Shown in pieces: positions 25,485 to 34,200 of a stretch of 45,348 nucleotides of DNA. The notes under the pieces were generated by a model. It ran no database searches. It was not told the origin of the DNA and saw nothing but the letters and a program-made list of their open reading frames with translations. Source of the DNA: Vibrio sinaloensis (GTDB lineage: Bacteria > Pseudomonadota > Gammaproteobacteria > Enterobacterales > Vibrionaceae); contig NZ_JWLV01000027.1 in assembly GCF_000808535.1 (NCBI RefSeq), positions 1 through 45,348 on the forward strand, written 5' to 3'. The position numbers and the translations under genes were made by a program. Position 1 is the stretch's first letter. Every line of letters starts with the position of its first letter.

Positions 25485-27500
25485 TTATCGAACGTGTAGG
25501 TAGAATGGAGAAAATACGTCTGTCACATCCACTAGGCGTTGCAGCTTGTTTAAGTCTCCTTTGACTGCTTTTGCCGATGACTCTTTAACACTCAAATCTT
25601 TGACTAAGAACAGGTGAACAAAATCAGCTTTCGATACTTTCACCGTTAAGTCGGCATTGTCTGCGTGCATCTTGTCGATTGCCATGGTGCGATTTGACAC
25701 ATTAATCAAGTAGCTCGCCCCTTCAATATCAATATTGATAACGATGGTTTCATCAGCTTTTAACTCTTCCGCTTTCAGGCGAGTTGGGATTAAGCTAATC
25801 ACATCATCGGTTGGCGCATCGACAAATTTGCTCGCGTCACCAAAGAAGTTCATCGTATCGAGCACACCATCAAGTTGGCCACGTAGCTCAGCTGCACCGG
25901 TTAAACCCCAGTGGCGCCAGCCTGGTACCGATTGCTCCCACGCCCAGTTTTCCATCGCTTGTGCTTTCAGTTCACGAGCGTCCATGTCTTGGTGGTCAAC
26001 ACGAATAACATGAGTAAGCACTTGCATCGCTTCACCGTATTTGTGCTCTTTGATGAACTGCTCTGCCGCTTTCTTGATCTTGGCATCACCGCCCATCATA
26101 TCAACGTACATTTGTGCCATATCTTTATGAGCAGGCTTAGCAAACTCTGATGCGTCACCGTTAAACCAACCCACATTACCTGCATAGATGTTGGCAACGT
26201 TTTGGTACTCAGAGCCACGAAGCGGGCGCAAGTAGTCATGGTCTTTCAGCTCTTCTGGTAAACGGATAGAGTCAGAAAGCTCATGCATGGTGTAACCTTT
26301 GTTGATGAAACGTACGGTTTGGTCTTGCATGTAACGTAAGCTGTCTGCATACGCCTTCATCACATCTTCTACACGGTCAACCCCTACCGCCGAACGACCA
26401 TGGTGCAAAGACAAAGCTGACGGGTGGTAACGACGCATACGGTCGATAGAATCTGCCCACTCTAGACCATCACGGTATTCTGCACCGCGAATGGTGTAGA
26501 GGTTTGGTAGCGTTTCACCTTGGATAGTATCGCCGCCAACCATGTCGCCAGTTTCGTGAACATAAAGTCCTACGCCATCTGGTGCTTCACCAGGGGTATG
26601 GAAGAACTCAAGCGTTAAACCATCCACTTCAAGAATCAGCAAGTCATCAACTAAGATATTTGGCGCAAAGAAGTTCTTATTCTGAGAGCGCATAATCACT
26701 TCTGACGGGTAGCCTACGCCTTGGTTCACACCTTTGTCGTACTCGTTGTCACGCTGTAGGAATGCACCAAATGCATAGCCAGTACGAATTGATTGTTGGT
26801 TAAGGTAAATACCCGACTCTTCGTTCATTTTGCGTTGGAAATCGGCATGAGCAATTACATTGATTTCTCCCGCTTCAAAACGCTCACGAGTCGTTAAACC
26901 TTCACTACCAGCCCACTGATCTGGGTGGTGGTGTGTGTAGAAAATAGTGTGCACTTCACGCTCATCTCCAGTTGCTTGGCGATAAGCCGCTAGCATGGCT
27001 TCTGCTGTCTCTTTCGCCGAACCAGCATCAGCAATAATCAAGCCTTCATCACCTTGAATAAAGGTAATTGATGCGCCTTCAAAACCATAGGCGTTGTACA
27101 TACGGTCGCTAAGTTTGAAGATAACAGGCTGTGTCAGGTGCTGTTCCATCTCAGCAAGTTCTGGGTGGATTTTGCCCTCTTTCAATGCCGCTTGCATGTT
27201 CTCTTCTGAGTACTGAGGTGTAAACAGAGGCTCACCGCGCCAGATGATTTCAGGGAACTGCCCAGAGACATCTTTATCAGAAAGCTGAACATAGCTGTTT
27301 TTCTCTGCTGAGAACTTAGGCTCAACAAATTTCACACCATTTTTCACTGGGTCATAGTTATCTGAAATGATGATGTTGTAGTCACTGATGTCGAAAGCGT
27401 GGCTGTGGTCGCCATGAGTCAAACGCTCTGACGCTTCATGAGAATGTGCTGATGCGCCAAAAGCAACCAAGATAGATAAAGCAACGATAGACTTTTTCAT
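25485..27500 (-). CDS. SdsA-type alkylsulfatase-like metallo-beta-lactamase fold protein
   Basis: Secreted protein of 671 residues with a signal peptide (KSIVALSILVAFGASA). The N-terminal MBL domain carries the first metal motif at about 190-195 as THHHPDQWAGSEG, then EFFHTPGEAPDGVGLY and VGGDTIQGETLPNLYTIRGAEYRD, the last three being hallmarks of the SdsA1/YjcS alkylsulfatase group. A helical dimerisation domain and a C-terminal SCP2-like domain (about 560-671) follow, as in that family. The usual HxHxDH is here HxHxDQ (Q195), so one zinc ligand differs. The ATG 27500 has AGGG upstream. A LysR gene precedes it. By family knowledge it would release sulfate from alkyl sulfates, but the substitution makes the activity uncertain. 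Confidence 0.85.
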   Translation of the reverse strand: MKKSIVALSILVAFGASAHSHEASERLTHGDHSHAFDISDYNIIISDNYDPVKNGVKFVEPKFSAEKNSYVQLSDKDVSGQFPEIIWRGEPLFTPQYSEENMQAALKEGKIHPELAEMEQHLTQPVIFKLSDRMYNAYGFEGASITFIQGDEGLIIADAGSAKETAEAMLAAYRQATGDEREVHTIFYTHHHPDQWAGSEGLTTRERFEAGEINVIAHADFQRKMNEESGIYLNQQSIRTGYAFGAFLQRDNEYDKGVNQGVGYPSEVIMRSQNKNFFAPNILVDDLLILEVDGLTLEFFHTPGEAPDGVGLYVHETGDMVGGDTIQGETLPNLYTIRGAEYRDGLEWADSIDRMRRYHPSALSLHHGRSAVGVDRVEDVMKAYADSLRYMQDQTVRFINKGYTMHELSDSIRLPEELKDHDYLRPLRGSEYQNVANIYAGNVGWFNGDASEFAKPAHKDMAQMYVDMMGGDAKIKKAAEQFIKEHKYGEAMQVLTHVIRVDHQDMDARELKAQAMENWAWEQSVPGWRHWGLTGAAELRGQLDGVLDTMNFFGDASKFVDAPTDDVISLIPTRLKAEELKADETIVINIDIEGASYLINVSNRTMAIDKMHADNADLTVKVSKADFVHLFLVKDLSVKESSAKAVKGDLNKLQRLVDVTDVFSPFYLHVR

Positions 27501-27638
27501 AATATTACCCTGAAACAATAATTTTGGATTAATCGATTCGGGTGTCCTTACCAATTCGCTTCAAATCCGTCTGCGTTGTTGATGAGGTAATATTAAGATG
27601 GTGACGTGTGGTTAACCATTGACCAGCGACTATTCAAT

Positions 27639-27657
27639 ACATAGTTATTATCTATGT
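27639..27657. promoter_or_regulatory. candidate LysR operator before alkylsulfatase-like gene
   Basis: ACATAG-TTATTAT-CTATGT, a 19-bp palindrome in the 188 bp between the LysR gene and the alkylsulfatase-like gene, about 140 bases before the start codon of the latter. Position and symmetry fit a LysR binding site. Confidence 0.5.
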
Positions 27658-27676
27658 GTTGTTATTTAACTCGGCT

Positions 27677-27700
27677 AAAAAAAACCACTCAACTGAGTGG
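27677..27700 (-). terminator. terminator of LysR gene
   Basis: CCACTC/GAGTGG hairpin (27685-27700) that includes the stop codon of the LysR gene, followed on the minus strand by eight T. Confidence 0.85.
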
Positions 27701-28528
27701 CTGTTTTAGGCAGCGTTTGATGCTCTCTCGGGCATCCTTATGAGCTTGATTGGTCAGATTCCGGCGATGATAGATGAGTTTCAGTTGATACGGGCGGATG
27801 GGGAATGGTGGCTCTAAAACCTTGAGTCCAAGCTCCTGCGCTAAACCAAACATGCTTTCCGCCACAATACAGATTGCATCCGTATTTCTAACACTCAGTA
27901 GAAGGTTCGACGGCCCAGTGACTTCTCGCACAATACGCCGCCTAAAAGATTGCTCGGTTCGAGCCTCCAGTGCGCCGACATTTCGGTCTTGGAGCCTCAA
28001 GCGGATGTGATCAGCTTGATCGAACTGCGCCATAGAGAGTGTGCCCCCAATAAATGGGTGATCTTTACGACAAGCAAAACCAATCTTATAGTCTCGAACC
28101 TCTTCTGTTACAAAGGTATGATCATCCACGGTGATATCATCAAACAGCATATCCACTTCACCAGAGCGAATTTTATCTAGCATGCGATACTCAATCGCGG
28201 GGCTTTCTGTTAACAATACGCCCTGCATGTTCGGCAGTGACTGGAGAATAATCTCAGGCCCACTAACAATCAGTTGGCGCGGCATATAAAGCGCTTGATT
28301 CAGTTGCTCCATAATCGGCCGCATTTGATAAGCAAGGGAATCCGCTGCCGCAGTTGGCTGGATTGTCCTGCCAAGTTTCACAAACAATGGTTGACCATAA
28401 CTCTCTTCAAACTTTTTGATCGCACTACTCATAGAAGGTTGGGTCATATCCAGATGTTCAGCTGCCTTGGTAATGCTGCCAAAATCATAAACCGCTAAGA
28501 AATGCTTGATAAAGTTTAGGTTCATCAT
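27689..28528 (-). CDS. LysR-family regulator
   Basis: Transcription factor of 279 residues; HTH in LNFIKHFLAVYDFGSITKAA and MTQPSMSSAIKKFEE, effector domain from about 90 with LQSLPNMQG, EVDMLFDDITVDD and GFACRKDHPF. Start at 28528 or the adjacent ATG 28525. Its gene has its own terminator, then comes the palindrome and the alkylsulfatase-like gene, so it most likely senses an alkyl sulfate or related compound and controls that enzyme and the outer-membrane barrel. Confidence 0.9.
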   Translation of the reverse strand: MMNLNFIKHFLAVYDFGSITKAAEHLDMTQPSMSSAIKKFEESYGQPLFVKLGRTIQPTAAADSLAYQMRPIMEQLNQALYMPRQLIVSGPEIILQSLPNMQGVLLTESPAIEYRMLDKIRSGEVDMLFDDITVDDHTFVTEEVRDYKIGFACRKDHPFIGGTLSMAQFDQADHIRLRLQDRNVGALEARTEQSFRRRIVREVTGPSNLLLSVRNTDAICIVAESMFGLAQELGLKVLEPPFPIRPYQLKLIYHRRNLTNQAHKDARESIKRCLKQPLS

Positions 28529-28747
28529 TGCTACTGTTTACACTCTCGATAAGGGGATACAGACACCATACACTTTTACCCATAGATTGCTCAAACAAAG
28601 TTATTAGCTATGATTTACCTCTCATTGACACTGCAGAAGCAATAAAATCTTATTGACCCAGATTAATAAAAAGTGAACTAGACCAACATCACATTTTTGA
28701 ACCCCGTAGAATGCGTGCTCACGTTCATGTTGAGTAAGAGATAAATA

Positions 28748-30739
28748 GTGACACGCGATCAATTTGAGTTATTAGCCCCGGGTGGCGATCTGGATTCCAT
28801 CAAAGCCGCTATTGCTGCAGGTGCCGATGCCATATACTGCGGACTAGACCGCTTTAATGCCCGCAACCGAGCGACCAACCTCACTTTAGATAACTTAAAT
28901 GGCGTGTTGCAGATCGCGCATCAGCACGATTGTAAGATCTTCCTGACTCTAAACGTGTTGATTCTGGAAAGCGAAATTCCAGCCATCGTGCGTTTGCTCA
29001 GCCAATTAAACACAACCGCAATTGATGGCGTCATCGTGCAAGATCTTGGCTTGGCTTACATCCTCAAGAATCATTTCCCAGATCTAGACGTACACGCTTC
29101 GACCCAGCTCAATACGCACAATGAAGGTCAGATCCTGTTTCTTAACCAGCTAACGGCCAGCCGCGTGAATCTCTCTCGTGAATTGAACATCAATGAGATT
29201 AAGCATTTAGCTCAGTTTGGTCGTGAACACGATGTGATGATGGAAGTGTTTGTCCACGGCTCATACTGCATTGGTTTCTCTGGCATCTGTTACATCAGCT
29301 CGGCACGTAACGGCGCTTCGGGCAACCGTGGTCGTTGCAGCCAACCTTGTCGTGAGCAGTACGAAACCACCAAAACAGGCAATAGTTACCCACTCAATAT
29401 GAAAGACAACTCGGCATTTGGCGATTTAGAAGCCCTTGCCGATGCGGGCGTGTATTCGTTGAAAGTGGAAGGCCGCATTAAGAAATCTCACTACGTTTAC
29501 ACCGTGGTCGATAACTGGCGTAAACAGATTGACCGCTTGTGTGATGGAGTAGAACTGTCAAGCGACACCACTGAGCTTTACACCGTTTTCAATCGCGATT
29601 TCTCCAACGCGTTTTTGCAAGGCGACTTTGGTAAAGCGATGTACATCGACAACCCTCGTGACCACGCGGTGAAACATTTCTCGAAGATCTACAAATGCGA
29701 ATCCGCCGATGATGTACAAGGCGTGAAGAAGAAGCTCTACGACGACAAAACCGCGATCATTGAGAAGGTTGCAGAGAAGACTCAAGATTTTGATGTGACT
29801 TCAACGCAAGGCTATGCCAGCAGCCTAAAAGGCGCAATTGATGTCCCCACTTTGCCAACGTTGCCTGCGCCACAAATGCGCGAAGGCGCTCCTAGGCTAT
29901 CGGTATTGATTTCATCAGTAGAAGATACCGCACTATGCGAAAACAGCAATGTCGATGTCTACTTCCAGCTACCAATGGGATTGGCCGGTGAGCTGAATGC
30001 GATGATTGAATTGTTCCAAGCAAACCCAAGATTGAAACCTTGGTTCCCCGCCATTTTGATTGGTGACGATTACCAAGCCGCACGTGCATTCTTAGAAGCC
30101 GTAAAACCAGCGCTGTCGATCACCAATAACTCTGGCGTGGGCATGTTGGCTCAAGAGCTAGGTTTAGGTTGGGTTGCAGGCCCGCAAATGAACACGGTGA
30201 ACTCGTACTCGTTCAAGTGTTTACAAGAAGAGTTCGCCGCAAGCGGTGCGTTTATCTCTAACGAGCTGAACATGAAGCAGATGCGCCACATTAAGCGACC
30301 ACACAACATGCGCAGCTACTACAGCATTTACCACCCAAACACTCTGCTCACCAGTCGCCAATGTTTGTTCCAACAAACCGAAGGCTGTCGCAAGATTAAA
30401 GTCAATAAAGGCTGTTTGAAGCGCTGCGACAAGCGCACGTCCATCATCAACCTAAAAGACAACCCGTACGTGGTACAAAAGCAAAAAGGCAGTCATAACG
30501 CGATCTACAGCGAGTACAACGTCCTCAATCTGCAAGTGCTGCAAGATTTACCGCAGCTGTTGACTGACGTGTTGATTGACCTGCGCGATATTCAAACAGA
30601 AACCAAAGTATCGGTGAGTAAGCCAGAGTTAGTCGATGCATTTTTACTTGCGCTAAAAGAACCAAACTCAGAGCGTGCCCAAACGCTCAACGATATAATT
30701 CAACCTACGGCAAACGCACAATATTTAAAGGGGTTATAA
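28748..30739 (+). CDS. U32-family peptidase-like protein with two Cys clusters
   Basis: Protein of 663 residues of the U32 family, whose studied members (RlhA, TrhP, UbiU/UbiV) are iron-sulfur proteins in RNA or quinone hydroxylation rather than true proteases. The N-terminal part forms a TIM-like barrel (FELLAPGGDLDSIKAAI) and carries the U32 signature EVFVHGSYCIGFSGICYIS with cysteines at about 174, 181, 197 and 201. A second cluster, C-x7-C-x8-C-x3-C, occurs at about 539-560 (CLFQQTEGC then KGCLKRC). Start codon is GTG. It is not the E. coli RlhA type by memory; substrate unknown. The downstream neighbour is the DUF3297 gene. Confidence 0.85.
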   Translation: MTRDQFELLAPGGDLDSIKAAIAAGADAIYCGLDRFNARNRATNLTLDNLNGVLQIAHQHDCKIFLTLNVLILESEIPAIVRLLSQLNTTAIDGVIVQDLGLAYILKNHFPDLDVHASTQLNTHNEGQILFLNQLTASRVNLSRELNINEIKHLAQFGREHDVMMEVFVHGSYCIGFSGICYISSARNGASGNRGRCSQPCREQYETTKTGNSYPLNMKDNSAFGDLEALADAGVYSLKVEGRIKKSHYVYTVVDNWRKQIDRLCDGVELSSDTTELYTVFNRDFSNAFLQGDFGKAMYIDNPRDHAVKHFSKIYKCESADDVQGVKKKLYDDKTAIIEKVAEKTQDFDVTSTQGYASSLKGAIDVPTLPTLPAPQMREGAPRLSVLISSVEDTALCENSNVDVYFQLPMGLAGELNAMIELFQANPRLKPWFPAILIGDDYQAARAFLEAVKPALSITNNSGVGMLAQELGLGWVAGPQMNTVNSYSFKCLQEEFAASGAFISNELNMKQMRHIKRPHNMRSYYSIYHPNTLLTSRQCLFQQTEGCRKIKVNKGCLKRCDKRTSIINLKDNPYVVQKQKGSHNAIYSEYNVLNLQVLQDLPQLLTDVLIDLRDIQTETKVSVSKPELVDAFLLALKEPNSERAQTLNDIIQPTANAQYLKGL

Positions 30740-30844
30740 CAAAAGCTTTGCTCGCTTCTAATTCGCGTCATTTGATGGCTTGAACCAAGACCAAGCTATG
30801 ACTACAATGGCGCACTTTTTCTACGGACTTCAAGGTCACAAAAA

Positions 30845-31090
30845 ATGACAGATACAGCTAAACCAGCTCTACCAGATCGCCTATCAGGCAACCCACGTAG
30901 CCCATTCTTTGTAAAAGAGTGCTTCGATCACCAGATCGGTATTCGCTTTAAAGGCAAAGAGCGCACAGACGTTGAAGAGTACTGCGTAAGCGAAGGCTGG
31001 GTAAAAATTGCGTCTCCAAAAGCAAAAGACCGCTACGGTAACCCTATGCTTATCCAACTTAAAGGCGAAGTAGAAGCGTACTACATCTAA
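30845..31090 (+). CDS. DUF3297 family protein
   Basis: Small soluble protein of 81 residues. The signature LPDRLSGNPRSPFF and GIRFKGKERTDVEEYCVSEGW match the DUF3297 family by memory, whose function is not established. It has an own leader of about 100 bp after the U32 gene and a strong terminator behind, so it is probably a separate unit. Confidence 0.85.
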   Translation: MTDTAKPALPDRLSGNPRSPFFVKECFDHQIGIRFKGKERTDVEEYCVSEGWVKIASPKAKDRYGNPMLIQLKGEVEAYYI

Positions 31091-31113
31091 GTCAGACTTA
31101 GCCTAATTTAACG

Positions 31114-31140
31114 AAAGCCACTCAGTTGAGTGGCTTTTTT
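31114..31140 (+). terminator. terminator of DUF3297 gene
   Basis: AAAGCCACTCA-GT-TGAGTGGCTTT stem followed by T run. The core CCACTCAGTTGAGTGG is the same sequence as in the LysR terminator at 27685-27700. Confidence 0.88.
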
Positions 31141-31234
31141 GTTCGTCGCAAAAAGCCATCTTTTCAAACCATAAAGATCTTTACTTGTGATGATTAAAAC
31201 ATTTGATAAATATAGATAAAATAAGCACTTAGAA

Positions 31235-31260
31235 TACTGGTTCACGTTATAAAACCAGTA
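31235..31260 (+). promoter_or_regulatory. inverted repeat just before acfD start
   Basis: TACTGGTT (31235-31242) / AACCAGTA (31253-31260) with a 10-base loop ends five bases before the ATG of the AcfD-like gene, which lacks a clear ribosome site. It could be an operator or an RNA stem that limits translation. Confidence 0.45.
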
Positions 31261-31264
31261 GATT

Positions 31265-34200
31265 ATGAAAAGAACCTTACTTGCACTTTCGATAGCCACC
31301 ATCACCATGACAGGCTGTCACGACAAAATCACCATAGACGACATTCCTGTCTCTCCTGATCCTCAACCGCCAATAGAAACCATTCCTCCGACAGACATCA
31401 TCCCTCCTGTCACTTACATCGGCTCACTGCTTGCTTCAGGTCAAACGGTATCGGGAGAAGTGGAGTGTAATGGCAGCGTTCTTAGCCAAGGTACGTTTGA
31501 AGTTAAACAGGGCACCTCGTTCAGTTGTACTTTGGGACATGTCCAACTCGGTGAATTTATTGCACCTTTCCCAAGTGATTCGCGCAACGCCACATTCAAT
31601 GACAACATCACAACATCGTTTGATTTAAGTCAGTTACATGGCCAAAACGTAACCAAAGTCCTTCAATCGATCGATGCCTGCGACAGCAACAGTGAAATCT
31701 GCCTTAACGAAATAGACGCTTTCGATATTGAAGATGTTTATCAGCACCTTAATGACAATCAAGTTGTTGATGACTACCTAGACAATAAGAAACAAGAGTC
31801 GACCGATGAAGTGGATAAAGCGCCAAGCTCTCACGTCGATGAAGATGTCGTGCCAGCAGTCGATCCAGACGCAAGTAACAACCTGCACTCTAACTTTGTT
31901 TCTGCATCTGCGGAAGAGAGCTACGTTTATAAGCCAAGCAGCGAAGGTAAAGTGCTGACGCGAAGCAAGCTGACGGATGAAAACGGCCAAGCCATCAGTG
32001 GTATCAGTTATTTCTCAGCCAACTCTACAGGCATCACGGACGAAAATGGCGAATTCGAATACTTGTGGGGCGATACCATCACATTCGGTATCGATACGTT
32101 TGAATTTGGCAAACTAACAGGCAACCAAATCGACTATAAACTCACAGATGTCACCGATAATCAGGTGGTAAAAGCCAACATCCAATCGCTACTTGATCGT
32201 TACGCCACCTCTAACACAAACAATTTGGAAATTAGCGAGAAGGTGCAACAAACCTTTGCTCGCTATCCAAATGTCATCAACGAACTCATTAATCTAAGCC
32301 TACCGAATGGCGGCATTATTGACGGTTCTGATTTTGCGCTACCTAACGAATTTGAAGCCCAGTTTAGTAGCGGGCTAACCGCAGATATTGATGGGGAGCT
32401 CAATCAAACCACGCCATTTAGCAGAGCTTTCCACCAGCCAGCGGTGCTTTCCTTGGACAGTGGTAAATACGTGACTGAATCCTTGAATGCTATCTTTCGC
32501 AACGTGAACACCTTCCATGTATTCAATGACAACGGCAGCTTCTATGGGGCAACGGGTTACACACGCGGTATGCGTGCTCTCAACCTGTCTAACCGTGCTT
32601 TCCCAATCATGATGCCTCGCGCGGACAAAAACCGAGAACTCAATTTTGGCGAGCAACAAGCATGGACACGCGAGGGCAGACCATACATTGCGGAGCATCC
32701 AACCATAGACATGCCAGCGATCCCAACCGTGTCTGAAGACAATGCAACTTACGGATTTCCATTCGTTACAGCGGGTGAAATTGGCCAAGGCAAAGTGGTA
32801 TTTATGGGTAACGGCTTGTACCCGAGTATATTGTCGTGCCCTGAGAGTTATTGGGCAGATCGCGCCTTAAAGATCGATAGCAAAACACAAACATGTTCTA
32901 TCAACAGTGCAGTGAATACATTGCATGACGATAACGGGGCAATGAAGCGGTTCTTCTCTAACCTGTTCCAATGGTTTAACAAAGGCGAATCGGTAGCCGG
33001 ATTAAACATTGCGACCAACATAACCAAAGCGTACGCCGCACACCATAACTCACAGTCGGGTTTAGAATACGACTTCTTTGTTAATCCAGAATTTGGCTTT
33101 GGCGCATTGACCACCTTGGGTAAAAATGGACTCAGCGGGCTTGATGCAAAGCAAACACCTATCCTGTTGCTGCAGGCGTATCCAAAACGCATCATCGGCG
33201 ACGGTATGACCTACCAGTTCGTTGCAGACTTAGACAACCCCAACCTCAGCCAACGTGACATCACGGCGTTGATTAAGTACATCAACGATGGCGGCAACGT
33301 GCTGTTTATGGAAGCGCTGCAAACCGCAAACCCTGAGCCAATTGGCCGCTTAGCGGACGCTGCCGGTATATCCGTTGGCGGAGAAAACGTGACGCCAACC
33401 AACCAAGCTTTCTGCGGCTCGTCTTACTATTGCCAAAGCATGTACCCAAATCTACATGTTAAAAGCCAACACGATATGGTGGTGTTAGAGCGATTCCAAG
33501 ATGTGGATGGCAAACCGCCGTTCACCGTCCATCAAAATGGCAGTGTTGAATGGATAAAAGATGAAACCAAGATCAAGTTCGAAATTCCGACTTATGAAGT
33601 GGTCAAGCTGGACGAAAACGGCAAGCCTGTTCTGGATGATGAAGGGCAAATAGTCAAAATAACTAAGCACGCTCGTATTTTTGTTAAGAGCGAAGCAGAA
33701 CGCTTAGCCGCCATTGAAGAGCTACAAACCGCTTTCGAGGGGACACCCGTTTGTAGTAACGACTATCAATACGAGTTTAACTGTATTGAGACACGCCAAG
33801 GGGATGGTTTCACTGTTCGTGGTAACTACTATCGTGCCGATTTCGACCGTTATGAAGTCAGCCCATCGGTTATCAGTAGCATGGTTAAAGCCGCGAATCT
33901 AGGGGCAAACTTTACCGCTCTGTACAACCACGAGATCTATTACCGAACTAAAGGTAAACAGGGCGTGCGTTTATCAAGTACAGAGTTAAACCAAACTTAC
34001 GACAACCTCTCTATCTGGATGTGGAACGACAACCCCTACCGCTACGAGAGTAATATTCAAGACGAACTTGGCTTTAAGCAAGCCGTTCAGTTCCTCAACT
34101 GTTATACCGATGGCAAACATCAGCCAAACGCTGGCGAAGCAAACTGCCCCGTTGATCTCAAAGCATCGCTGGTTGCAAACAACATGCTTCATGGTGAAGG

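Noticed and set aside
28748..30739. Naming the U32 gene rlhA
   Set aside because: Shared U32 signature, but the rest, especially the C-terminal half with the extra Cys cluster, does not fit my memory of the E. coli RlhA sequence.
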